This document shows, piece after piece, positions 22,485-32,477 of a stretch of 64,000 nt of DNA (positions within the stretch are counted from its first letter, which is position 1; every line of letters begins with the position of its first letter). Source of the stretch: Anthonomus grandis grandis (Eukaryota > Arthropoda > Insecta > Coleoptera > Curculionidae); contig NC_065550.1 of assembly GCF_022605725.1 (NCBI RefSeq), positions 7,564,001-7,628,000 on the forward strand, written 5' to 3'. Both the position numbers and the translations under genes were made by a program. The notes under the pieces are model-generated. The model worked only from the letters and a program-made list of their open reading frames with translations. It was not told the DNA's origin and did no database searches.

Positions 22485-22498
22485 GTAGCCATAACAAC
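22485..22498 (+). promoter_or_regulatory. X-box (RFX site) upstream of TEX9
   Basis: GTAGCCATAACAAC fits the X-box pattern GTHNYYATRRNAAC at every position. It lies 67-80 bp upstream of the TEX9 ATG, the range typical for RFX-controlled ciliary genes. It is also 160 bp from an ATG on the opposite strand (22659). Confidence 0.55.
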
Positions 22499-22658
22499 CC
22501 TCATCGATTTAACAGAACGGAAGCGTTCGGAGTACTGCGATAACGGGCGCAGGTGTGGGCGTTAATGTACAGGCACCCATGCATATTTCTCATACTAATG
22601 TTATTCTATATTTAAATGTATTTTAAAGACAACTTTACAACAATCAAGTACGGAAAAG

Positions 22659-22760
22659 ATGGAAGTTCTTTATAGGGTCGAATCGAAATCTATTGGTGGA
22701 TCCGAAAATTATATTTATGGTGACCAATTGAAAAAAAAACTTCTAAACAATAGTCTATAA
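22659..22760 (+). CDS. Short divergent open frame, possible first exon
   Basis: A 33-residue frame, MEVLYRVESKSIGGSENYIY onward, begins after CGGAAAAG and faces away from TEX9. It could be a small host first exon, with a GTGACC donor possible after SENYIY, cut off by the non-LTR debris that follows. The function is unknown, and chance occurrence is possible. Confidence 0.25.
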   Translation: MEVLYRVESKSIGGSENYIYGDQLKKKLLNNSL

Positions 22761-22909
22761 AGGAACATTGTTTATGTATTGCAACGACTGTTTTATGTAT
22801 TTTTTACTGTTTATTTCTGTTATTATTTCCTTGCGCTTCATGGTAGATCTCTGAGCGATAATCCTGTTCAGTTTAAACTTTCTGTAGTTCTCTGTTTCGT
22901 CTGTAACTT

Positions 22910-24040
22910 TTTGTCAACTAGCGGCACCACTAAATATTCTTCTTGGGCTACCGGACCTCCCAGTCTGGATTGAGAGAAAGGCCATGGTGGCGCATAAAAG
23001 GATGAAGGATAACAGCGAGTGGTGCAATGTTCACTTAGGACAAGGCCATATAACGATTGCTCTCAGGATGTGTAAGAACATACCAATTCTGACATCCAGA
23101 TGCACTACAGCGAGTGGCAAACTAAGGTTAAAGAAGCGGTTTCAAGTCGAAATCCCCGACAAGGGAAGAATGTCGATGAACCAAATCAAAGAGCCAAATG
23201 GTTTCCAGGCCTGGTACACAGATGGATCATGGATGAAAAGCACCAATTCGGCTGGAGCCGAAGTATACAGGATAGAAACAAATACAGGGGAATCCTTGCC
23301 GCTAGGGAAACACACAGTTTTCCAAGCAGAAGTGTTTGCTATACTTGAAGTAGTAAACAAACGAGAAGCATTGGAAGGTAACGGAGCATTTGCATCTATT
23401 CTGATAGACAAGCTACCTTCAAGGCGATCCAGAAATCCAGAGCCAGCTCAGCGCTAGTCCAGGAATGCAGAGACGCATTGAAAAGGCTTGCAGCACACAG
23501 GGAAGTGAGACTGAGGTGGGTCCCAGGACACCCAGGTGTCGAGAGCAATGAGCGGGCCGACGAACTGGCAAGCCAGGGTTCCGTTAACCCCTTCGTAGGC
23601 CCCGAACCTTGTCTCGGTCTCAGTAAAAAAATAAATCTCCCAGGCACTTAATAATTGGGCCTGGGAAAAACAAGGAAAAATTGGAGAAGGAAAAAAGGAT
23701 GTAGGCAGGCCAAGGAAGTAATATCAGACCATGACGGCTCTAAATCAAGGCGACTGCTACCAAAGACCCGACAGAGTATCAAAGACTTGGTGGGAATCCT
23801 GACTGGGCACAACAGTCTTAACAGGAATCGTATACCTTCTTCGTATAAGAGAAAGCCCGCTCTGTCCGAATTGCGGTACAGGAGAAGAAACTTTATACCA
23901 CATACTAGGTACCTGTGATAGGTGGAGTCGCCCAAGAAGGAAAACTATGCATCAACGGGAAGATCTTAAAGATCTGGAATGGGGCAACGTGCAAGCCTTT
24001 ATTAAAAGGACGGACCGAATCAGTGAAGACTGCGCATTGG
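22910..24040 (+). pseudogene. RNase H-bearing non-LTR element, 3' part
   Basis: Begins with LLGLPDLPVWIERKAMVAHK, the linker after the RT in R1/I/LOA-type elements. It continues with RNase H: QAWYTDGSWMK, VFQAEVFAILEVV and, after a frameshift near 23440, RLRWVPGHPGVESNERADEL (H-P-G-x-x-x-N-E-x-A-D motif). A Cys/His cluster of the type C-x2-C-x8-H-x4-C follows at about 23860-23920 after further frameshifts. The endonuclease and RT are missing. RNase H would remove the RNA template during retrotransposition. Confidence 0.8.
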
Positions 24041-24267
24041 GATGGAGGCTCTATGGAAATGACTTTTATCTGTGGGGTTACCTTAAGCAGACCATTTACA
24101 AGCATGAATTTAGTAGGCCAACAAATTTAGAGGAGTTGCGAAATAAAATTGTCGAAGGTGCCAATTCCATTTTACCTAAAACTCTTTTGGAGGTGCGAAA
24201 TAGCTTTTACGATAGGTTAAGTTTTTGTTTAGCGAAAGAAGGCGGTTTATTTAAGTCTATTATTTAA
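24040..24267 (+). pseudogene. Transposase C-terminus fused to non-LTR end
   Basis: YGNDFYLWGYLKQTIYKHEF, then ELRNKIVEGANSILPKTLLE, is the C-terminal block of the insect HTH-DDE transposase family also seen at 5120-5355. The open frame actually starts at 23947, inside the end of the RNase H element, so non-LTR and transposase sequences share one 106-codon frame. This is more likely a chance junction than a working fusion. Confidence 0.6.
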
Positions 24268-24269
24268 AA

Positions 24270-24500
24270 AATTATATGTTGTTAAGTTTGTTTATAGAGT
24301 TTTATTTCTGATTTTTTATTATATTTTTATCAGAGTTGATATTTTATGTTTTATTACAATAACGCTTTTATTTTCCTTATGCAATGTGGATCATCGTTTT
24401 ATTTTCATTATGCATCGTGGGGAAATTATAAGGAAACTTTCTATATTTATTTTTAACTTTAAAAAGCGGTATTAAAATATCCGTTAAAAGTTTAAAAAAA
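24270..24500. other. AT-rich spacer
   Basis: Nothing recognised. A T-rich run, on the minus strand just past the 5S-like sequence, could act as a pol III terminator. Confidence 0.3.
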
Positions 24501-24513
24501 GAAAATAACACAA

Positions 24514-24632
24514 CGACGTAGTACGTAGTATTTCCTTCAAGCGGTCACGCATCCAAGTACTAACCACGCCCGACGCTGCTTAACTTCGGTAATCGGACGA
24601 AAACTGGGTATTCAGTGGGGTCTGTCTGTTGC
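24514..24632 (-). rRNA. 5S rRNA gene, pseudogene or 5S-derived SINE head
   Basis: The minus strand reads CGTCCGATTACCGAAGTTAA, GCAGCGTCGGGCGTGGTTAG and TACTTGGATG, the strongly conserved centre of animal 5S rRNA including the internal pol III promoter. It starts at GCAACAGAC near 24632; the length of about 119 nt fits. A TATA-like ATAATATAG lies about 20 nt upstream and a run of seven T follows. The two ends that form helix I are divergent and pair poorly, so a pseudogene or SINE head is as likely as a working gene. Confidence 0.7.
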
Positions 24633-24794
24633 ATGTAAACTATATTATTTTGCTGCATAACTTTCATGTTTTTTTTTTTCCAAAAATTATTTTTTTTTTA
24701 ATTTAGGTTGTAAACACGTTGACTTCAGGGCGGCGCGGCGGCGACTGGGAGGGATCTTGGTCCTGCGAGTTGGTGGAACGCGTTTGGGTCTGGG

Positions 24795-25273
24795 CTAAGG
24801 TGGAGTGTTTCTGAACCCGGCCCTGTAGGTGGAGGGAGCTTGGTCGGGTTGCGAGATGGTTGGCGTCTTCCTCGGGACCGTCTCCGGGTCTGAGGTCTTC
24901 CTCCTCTTCCTCCTGCTGACGACTAATTGGAACCCGTCGTCTTTGTCCTGTGGGCCTGGTTGAGTCCTAGGGCAGGAGCTAGGCTCGCAGGGCGCCAGGG
25001 GCAGCTTCAGCTGCGGCTCATCCGCGTCCGTGTTGCAGAATTCGGAGAAATTCTCGTCATCCTCCAACAGGAAGGAAGAGTTTTCGTCAAAGTTGGTGAG
25101 CAATGGTTGACTCGATCCTCGGGCAGAAGGACGCAGGGTCGGTCGCACTGGTACACTTGGTACAGCGAAACTGGTTCAGAAAACACTTTGACGTTGGGTG
25201 CGGGTGATCTGGCACTCAACGGAGGACGAACGTATGAGGACGTCTGTATGAGTTCGGATGATGTACCTTTCAT
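24795..25273 (-). pseudogene. GC-rich ORF1-like open frames
   Basis: Two overlapping minus-strand frames (25007-25273 and 24795-25148) in an unusually GC-rich island. The second contains ENSSFLLEDDENFSEF and DKDDGFQLVVSRRKRRK, an acidic stretch followed by a basic D-D-G-F-x-x-V-x-x-R-R-x-R pattern that recalls ORF1 proteins of some non-LTR elements. A frameshift probably separates the halves. A poly-A-like tract lies between this and the 5S-like sequence. Identity is uncertain. Confidence 0.35.
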
Positions 25274-25279
25274 ATAGCA

Positions 25280-25830
25280 TTAGTATTAGAAGCATATTTT
25301 GAATGATTTAAGTGCGTTTTTTTATTAATAATAAAACTAAAACCTCTTTGCTGAAAAATGATAAAGAAGTCTGAAGTGTGTCACATATATTGGGAAAAAA
25401 GAGAATTCAAATCGTTCCTTTCACAGGCGAGTTGGTGTCATCCTTATCGGTTATAATAATATAAAAGACGACAAATTTGGGAAACGCCGAAAAGTAATAA
25501 GTTCCTTTATACTTACACTGTTTCGGGTGGGGTTTGAACGGCGTTCCAATATGCGGCCAATAATGCAAGAGTGTGTTACTATAAAATAAAAAATTCAACG
25601 TTCCATTCGCGCAGACTTAACCGCGCGTATAAAACGTAAAAGGAAAAACATGTCAGTGTAAAGTAAAAACTGTTGGTTATCGCGCAGATTTGACCGATCC
25701 CCAAGCGTTTTAGAAATTCTGAAATGATTGATATAAAAAAAAATTCCAAAATAAAGCAGCACAAATTAAAAGTGGCTCTTTGTATGACTGTACAAATAAA
25801 TTTTATAAATAATAAGAGAAAAGGAAATAT
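25280..25830. other. Left flank of Harbinger element
   Basis: Contains the left copy of a 21-bp inverted repeat (25404-25424, beginning AATTCAAATCG) whose mate is at 27784-27804. No gene recognised. Confidence 0.4.
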
Positions 25831-25832
25831 AT

Positions 25833-27297
25833 GGGTGAAAAAATGGATCAAAGATCGTAATAAATATGGTCACATGCCACTATTAAAAGAACTAAGATTA
25901 TCCTAGTGATTTTAAAAATTATCTTCGTATGGACTTTGATACATTTAATAGATTATTAGAATTGATCTCACCTATTATTTCCAAACAAAAATCGAAAATG
26001 AGTGAAAGTATTAGTGCAGAGGAAAGACTAGCTGCCACATTACGCTACTTAGCGACAGGTCGCTTCTATGAAGATCTTAAATTTTCGACTGGAATATCAA
26101 ATCGACTTTGCATGTTTCGGATATACTACATCATACCCGAAACATGCAAAGCCATATATCAGGTTCTTAAAGAAACTTAATTGAAGGTAAGTTTATTAAC
26201 AATAAAAACATAATTATTTTTTAGCGAACAGCAAGTAGGTATACTTTAAAAATAAATGTTTTTGTAGAAAAAAAGAAAAGCGAAAAGAACAACTTTAAAA
26301 AAGAAAATATTTACTGATAGGTAGGGGTTTTACACATTTATATTATTTGCAGAAATGTTATAAAAATCCACTATAAGAGGTCTCGTTCTGTTACTGCTTA
26401 TTCTGTCACTGGTGGTGATGGAAACTGCCATTGCTGTAGGCTTGTAGTACATGTCAGCTTTTTTAATAATCCTTGGGCCGTGTTTTTAATAATTAGGTCC
26501 GTTTTAATTTTTAGCTTTATGACATTCCAACAGCATCATATTCACATTGTTTGCCATTTGCAACTGGTTTCTGAAAAATTCCATGAATTCAGCATTTTGT
26601 TAATCAAAGTTGCTCTTGACTTTTTGCCTTGCGGTCACGTTTGTAGATTTTGATGTAGGAAGGGGTGGTTTTGATTGTGAAGCATGCGAATTCTAAAAAA
26701 AATTAATAGAGTATTGTTTTATTGCAGTTTCCAAACACAAAGGACGATTGGTTCCAAGTAGCATCGGGGCATAGCAAGGGGAGCCCTTGATGGGAAGCAT
26801 ATATACGCATTGTTCCGCCTCCTCATTCGGGGGCTTAATATTACAACTACAAAAACTTTTATAGCATCGTTCTATTAGCGCTTTTTTTAACTTTTTTTTT
26901 TTTATTAAAACTATATTTTTTGCAGTTACGTTTGCCGAATAATGGTGAAACAGAGAAACATCTTAATTATGTTTTTCTAGGCGATAAAGTATTTTCATTG
27001 CACGAAAATTTTTTGAAACCGTATCCTCAAAGAGATCTATCATTGGAAAATAGAGTTTCTAACTACTGTTTATCCTGTGCACGCAATATTGTTAAGAATA
27101 CTTTTGGATTACTAGTTGCACGTTTTCGAGTTTTACACACAGCCATACACATTACCGATCCACAAAATATCACCTACGTGGTTTTGGCTATTTGTGCTTT
27201 GCACAATTTTCTGATAAGACGCACGACTTCGTATGCAACTCCCAGATCGTTTGATCATAAAAATTTGGCGACTGACGAATTACAAATAGGTCAATAG
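25833..27297 (+). pseudogene. PIF/Harbinger transposase, degraded
   Basis: The first segment (25833-26180) encodes PLLKELRLS and, in the adjacent frame, MDFDTFNRLLELISPIISKQ and ERLAATLRYLATGRFYEDL, the Harbinger N-terminal domain, ending in a premature TAA just before a GTAAGT donor. After a ~540-bp intron-like gap, 26728-26860 begins at a TTGCAG acceptor with FPNTKDDWFQVA, then GALDGKHI (the first catalytic D of DDE_Tnp_4) with indels. The last segment (26926-27297) carries NYVFLGDKVFSLHENFLKPY and ARNIVKNTFGLLVARFRVL, the third-acidic-residue region. The middle of the catalytic domain is missing. In intact elements the enzyme works with a MADF/Myb partner. Confidence 0.8.
26190..26725 (+). 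other. Intron-like gap in Harbinger transposase
   Basis: Starts GTAAGTTTATT after the first coding segment and ends TTATTGCAG before the next. It could be a genuine intron or an insertion; no coding sequence was recognised inside. Confidence 0.4.
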
Positions 27298-27423
27298 GGG
27301 AATAGCTGTACCGAACTTACCAGTTTACGAACAAGTTTAACAATAATCGCTAAAAGTAATCGCGAGAAGTACAAACAATATTTTAATTTGAAAGGAAAAG
27401 TTCCATAGCAACTTGACATGATA

Positions 27424-27463
27424 AAAAAGGAAAAGCTTAATTTATATTAAGCTTTTCCTTTTT
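27424..27463. terminator. 18-bp perfect hairpin between convergent genes
   Basis: AAAAAGGAAAAGCTTAAT (27424-27441) pairs perfectly with the arm at 27446-27463 around a 4-base loop. It lies midway between the 3' ends of the Harbinger transposase and the MADF gene, which converge here. A role in 3' end formation is inference only. Confidence 0.35.
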
Positions 27464-27570
27464 AATTTATATATTCGTCCGTATCCATATTGCCTATACT
27501 AACGGTTGGTATTTTCTGGTCACTGGTAAATAGCAATAGTTCGTAGTACCATAAAGTGGGTACGTAGACA

Positions 27571-27780
27571 TCATCTGCCATCATCAGCTCCACTTCGCAT
27601 TGATTCTGCCACCTTTTTTACTTCCTTACGAAAAGAACCTCTGAAGCTTTGAATCTTTTTTATAACAAAGTCTTTATTTGCCGCAGGATAAATGGTTTTG
27701 CAGACCTCTACCAATTTCTCGTAAGCTTTATTTTTTAGTTTTTTATTTGTATAGTCTTTTGACCTGACCTTCCACAACTT
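27571..27780 (-). pseudogene. MADF-domain protein, partial
   Basis: The minus strand encodes LWKVRSKDYTNKKLKNKAYE, KLVEVCKTIYPAANKD and IQSFRGSFRKEVKKVAESMR, which is most of a MADF DNA-binding domain. The region just upstream looks like a 3' splice site (TTCCTTTCACCTGCAAG before TTGTGG), so the first part of the domain should lie in an upstream exon, which I could not find. MADF proteins are the usual second protein of PIF/Harbinger elements, binding the ends and importing the transposase. Tail-to-tail orientation to the transposase fits that. Confidence 0.6.
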
Positions 27781-27783
27781 GCA

Positions 27784-27804
27784 GGTGAAAGGAACGATTT
27801 GAAT
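27784..27804 (-). repeat. Right copy of 21-bp inverted repeat
   Basis: The reverse complement is identical over 21 bp to 25404-25424. If these are the transposon ends, the element is 2.4 kb and the MADF gene is cut at its border; if not, the true ends lie farther out. Confidence 0.5.
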
Positions 27805-27882
27805 TTCGTTCAAATCCCCAACTCCCAAAAAGGGAGTTTTTAGTCTTAATATTAATTTTAAAAACACACTGAAACCACTCAA

Positions 27883-28430
27883 AACATCCTTTTAATGCTA
27901 ATACTGTAAAAAAGATGTACCATCCAAAAGTAAACGAGCGCAGTCGCCAAATACCTTTATCGCGAGAAAATTTCTGGGCAAAATTTACGGCGTTGCCGTT
28001 ATGTGTGGAAATTCGGTGATTTAAAGAATCCAAATTAAAAATATTATTAGTGTTTTCTGTAAGTATGGTACAAAATAGTTTTGGTTATTAAACGAGTTTC
28101 ACTCTTTCTTTTGCTTTATAATAAAGAATGCAACTCAGTTTCTGCTAATTATAATAATTTATTATATCACTTGTATCACTATTTTCTTCTGTTAAAATGG
28201 AGTAATCACTGGCAACATGGAATGCTAAGCATGTTTATCTACAAAATAAAATGTTGCCCTCAATCCAAAGCAGCCAATGTTTATACCAGTCATTCATATG
28301 TTCTAAGTTTACTTACAATCTAATTATTTTATTTGTTGTACCGCGTGCCAATCACACACCTACACTCAAATTATGCACAAAAAAACCTCCACGTTCTTCT
28401 CCCGCAATCTTTACTAAAGCAAAGATTATG
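27883..28430. other. Unassigned sequence
   Basis: No gene recognised. Open frames here are short and compositionally non-coding. Confidence 0.3.
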
Positions 28431-28439
28431 TATACTATA

Positions 28440-28605
28440 CAGAACACAAATATATGGAGAAGTGGTGGTTGCATACAAACTGATAGAAATTCTTCTGAAA
28501 CTCTAATTCTTCTAAACCCCTTAAACTTAAGAGTTTAAGCGTAAAGGCACAGAACACAAATATAGAGAAATGCGTGTTGCCTAATGAACAGACAGAAATT
28601 CCGTT
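28440..28605. repeat. Pair of ~55-bp direct repeats
   Basis: CAGAACACAAATATATGGAG near 28440 and CAGAACACAAATATAGAGA near 28550 begin two similar units, each running to GACAGAAATTC or GATAGAAATTC. They are about 110 bp apart; purpose unknown. Confidence 0.5.
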
Positions 28606-28639
28606 GACGTTGTTGACAAAGACGGGGGCAACCATCTTA

Positions 28640-30460
28640 GGTGGCGTGTGGCGGGATCTATTGCGCGATATTTCAATTTGAAGTAATTTACAGAATTACA
28701 AGCATAGAGAAATGAATATTAAATATACTTTTAATTACTCTATGATTACATAGTAATGCTTTAACTGACGTGTGATGAGAGATATATTTAAATAGAATTT
28801 TATTTTAAAATTATTAAAATACGTCAGTTTAGAAATACCTAAATTTTAATAAAATTGTAAATTTTAAATGCTGGGAAAAAAATTGCATCTCAGACATCCC
28901 TCATCACTTTATTCAAGAATTAACACAAATATTATTTGATTCAAATTTAGTTCTCAAGATATTGCTTATTTAGGACATTTAAAATATTTAGATATAGATA
29001 CTTACCAAAAAAAATTATAAATTGGCACGATAGGTATGGGAACAAAGTTGAAATAAAAAAAAAAACTAAACTCTTTTAAATATTTTATTTTAAGATGAAT
29101 TAAAATAAATTTAACAAAGGGTTTTAAAACACATAAAAATAGTTACAATATATTCTAAATTAAATACTGTAAGCTGTAAGTATGGTATTAATAAGACCTT
29201 TTTTGTAAAAAATTGGATTGTGGCATGTATAAAGCATATTTTAACTGAAAATCCTAATAATTTCTGGATTTTCAGATAAAATTACCTGCTTTTTCTTGTT
29301 TCCATAAGAGTTTAAAACATTATTAGAAACATGTGACAAACATACATAGATAAAAAATTAAACATATATATATTTTAACCATCTATACAATTGTAACAAA
29401 ATAATATATATCCACATACGGAAAACAAAATCTAAACTCTAATAACAACAAGAACTGCACCTATTTCTTGAAATAAATGGTATAATCTGGCTTCTCATTG
29501 TGAATAAATTAATTAGTAATGACTAGATAATATAACACAAATACATAACTAAATAATAAGTACAAGTTAATATGCATGTTTTTTTTTAAATTTTTTTTTT
29601 AGTAGAAGCAAATAAAAACAAAATACAATTTTTGATTTTTGGTTAGTCACAATTGGGTAAAAATGTCACAAGTCAGTGGGGTTGTCTCCAGTAAGTATGG
29701 AACATTAAAAATAAAAAAACAGATAAAGGCAGTATATTTTGTATTCAATATTATATCCTAATTAGGTTAGGTAAAATTAATTATCCTAATAAGTATTTCA
29801 TTCTAATTATCCAAAATATGTAAGTCTTTATTATTAGTAAGTATTGATTATCACAGTAGTTATGATCACAATTAAGGTTCTAAATAATACTTTAAAGGGT
29901 TTTATATTAGTCTATAATTTTACTTTAAGCAAATAACATGATTTTAGTTATGGGTCAGTAAATAAAATAGGACTGTAAAAAGCATAACATTTACTATCAA
30001 AATGTTTCAGGTAATTTAGCTTAGGTATTTTAAAAATATTTAAGCAATAATTAAAATAATTTAAATTCAGCGATTTTCAAAAAGCTGAATTGACTTTTTA
30101 AAAATAAGATATTATTTACTAATATCTAGCTCTATCTATCTAATATCTAGCGCTATCTATTATAGGATATTCAAAATTTTTGTTTTTTTGAAAACATTTA
30201 AGATTGTCGAAACTTTTTCTGTTTTTTAGAATGGTCAACACACACAAAGATTGTTGTTGTGGTTTTGAAGTTGGCTTTTCATTTTAATCCTTTAAATATT
30301 TATAAATTATTAACCTAGTTTTACCTTGACCTTGAACAATTTGTTTTACAAAGTCATGCTGGTCACAAAAAGAGAAGTCTTTAAAAAAATGTTAATAAGC
30401 CAACCAAAACTTTTGTTCCAAATGGCCATGGTTATCCAAAAATATGTATAACTTAAGGTG
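28640..30460. other. AT-rich intergenic region
   Basis: About 1.8 kb without recognisable coding sequence. 28765-28835 holds inverted ACTGACGT/ACGTCAGT words. The right end is probably the 3' UTR of the host gene that ends at 30468. Confidence 0.4.
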
Positions 30461-30467
30461 GATTAAG

Positions 30468-31067
30468 TTAATTAGGAAAATCAGTTTTTGAGAAGGATAT
30501 GTCAATCTGGGTGTCATCAATCTCTTTAAACTGAACAAATAGGTGTTGTGCTTCTACTCCATCTGAATTAACTAAAAATCATTTCTACTCCAGTATTCTA
30601 TCTAAGTCATAATCAGAACAGAATCAGAACCGGAAAACTCGATAATTGGTGACATTTTTAGTTAGACTTACATGACAGATCTTCCTCCAAGATTTTTGCA
30701 AGGGTGGATTCAATGGAAATTTGAAAAAATCTATGCTTTCTGTGACTGTCTGGGCAATTCCTAATATACAAACTAGTGCATAAAGTATATTTGCATGAAT
30801 ATCTTAATCTAGATGAAGACAAGGAAAAAACTAGACATTTTCCCAGTGGAGGTCCAAGAATTAAAACTAAATTGTAAAAAAAAATTTAATTGAGAACAGT
30901 GACATAGATATGTCCAAAATAGTATTGAATCTATAATTATACCCAGGAAAATGATAATACATCCAAGGGCACCTCTAACATTATTAGAAAACACTTAGGT
31001 ATGTTATAATTGAAATTTACCTGTCTCCTAGTCTACATGGTAGCACGTTTGTAAAATAATTATTTAT
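30468..31067 (-). CDS. Unidentified host gene, last three exons
   Basis: Three exons with matched phases: 31021-31067, 30672-30760 and 30468-30562. The introns are GTAAAT...TATTAG (260 bp) and GTAAGT...TTCAG (109 bp). The combined frame reads INNYFTNVLPCRLGDR, NCPDSHRKHRFFQIS, STLAKILEEDLSYGVEAQ and FVQFKEIDDTQIDIS before a TAA at 30468. I do not recognise the family. Upstream exons must lie to the right; a Tc1-like element sits at 31237-35420, so it may occupy an intron of this gene. Phase agreement across two introns makes chance unlikely, but expression is unproven. Confidence 0.5.
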
Positions 31068-31377
31068 CTACCCATGACTCAAAAAAAACTACAAAAAGCT
31101 ATAAAATTACTTAAAAACTTTGAATTGGAAGAAAATCATGAGGCTTGGCGTGTTTTCCACCCAAAGAGAACCTACAATCATATAAAACAGACAATCATCA
31201 AATACGACGAATGTCACTATTGTCATATTTGATGTACAGTCGGCAAATTTGAAAATGTCCCTCGCATCTGCTCTCGGACTTCGTTGCCTTTTGGCAATTT
31301 GGCAACATGGCTTTTGACTGAAAGGGGTAGCGTACGGCGGGCGCTAGGGTGTAGAGTATCGATCGAGTTTAATCGTG

Positions 31378-31414
31378 TATAAATAGGCAGGGGTGACGGA
31401 ACTCATTTTTCAGT
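31378..31414 (+). promoter_or_regulatory. TATA plus initiator candidate in Tc1 left end
   Basis: TATAAATAG at 31378-31386 is followed about 32 bp later by TCAGT (31410-31414), an arthropod initiator. The other end of the element also has GTGTATAAGG about 175 bp from its tip, so promoter-like sequence may be part of the inverted repeats. Confidence 0.35.
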
Positions 31415-31416
31415 AG

Positions 31417-31659
31417 ATGGAGTTTTTGCAATGGGACGTTTCGAATATTTTTGTGGCTGTGCAAGCTGATATTAAAAAAACCAATCAGTTTGTTTTTCTT
31501 CCTTATGTAAAGTTTTTAGGACAATGCGCTATAGTGTTTTATACGTTGACTAAATGCGCTCTTCAAAATTCTGCTTCATTTCAATTCATTAAAGGTTTCA
31601 TAAAAAATAGTAGTGTAGTACTTGTACTAAGTACTACCATAATATGGGAAAAAAATTAA
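31417..31659 (+). other. 80-codon open frame, unknown
   Basis: The frame begins MEFLQWDVSNIFVAVQADIK immediately downstream of the TATA/initiator candidate, inside the Tc1 element. I recognise no domain. It may be passenger sequence or chance. Confidence 0.2.
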
Positions 31660-32477
31660 TATTTTTGTTTCTTTTTCCTCACATTTTATTTATAAGTATA
31701 CCTATATAAAAATACAGGGTGTAGAACTCGTCAAAAGAAGTTGGTTGATATACCAAAAATTGCCTATACTCGTATAGTAAAAGTTGCATATTAAGAAAGT
31801 TAGTTTGCTTTATTGAAATTTTTTTTACTCATTATCAAGTTAAGTGGACATTGTTTTTACAAAAACTGTTCAAAATTGTCCCCACTTGTTCGATTAACCC
31901 AAAATGTTGTTCGGCAAATCCATATTTTAAATTGTTTATGTCTATATTTTGGTAAGAGGTAGAAAAAAATCTATGTGGTTCTCATGAGTAAAGCACACTT
32001 TTTTACTGAAGTGATGAATAAAGTAATATTTCCGTTTATAAATAAGGCACTCTCGTGATTTCTTCTTGAATAAAAAACTATTTTTTATATTTTTTTTATT
32101 GAAGCGAAGTTAACTTTAATTACTAAACTTTAATTGTAGTAGTCCTGTATCTTTTTTTATTTACTTTTTTTTAAACCTTATAAAACGTATAAGCAATGGA
32201 TCAAAGGTCAGTTTCAAAGCGAAAATTTTATTTCCTATTTATTGACAAATTACAGTTCTTTAAGTATAATATCTTAATAACAATTAATAACATTCAACAC
32301 TACTCCTAACAAGCTTTAGTAAGTATAATTACAATTTAAATCTACAATAAAAATACTTTTTTATTTAAACTTTTAAATAGCCTACGTATTGTGTTTTTTT
32401 CGAAACTTAGACCTTTTTTTTTAAATAATAATTATTTAATATCACAGGGTGCATTTGGTATTGGTATGGCTTCTTAA

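Noticed and set aside
27800..27822. tRNA-like GTTCAAATCCCC phrase
   Set aside because: No acceptor stem or anticodon arm can be formed around it.
30672..30760. THAP-like reading (FFKFPLNPPLQKSWRKICH) in an alternative frame of a host exon
   Set aside because: That frame hits a stop when spliced to the next exon, and the Cys pairs of a THAP domain are missing; the other frame splices cleanly.
31111..31171. Possible extra upstream exon of the 30.5-31 kb host gene
   Set aside because: None of its frames joins the next exon without a stop.
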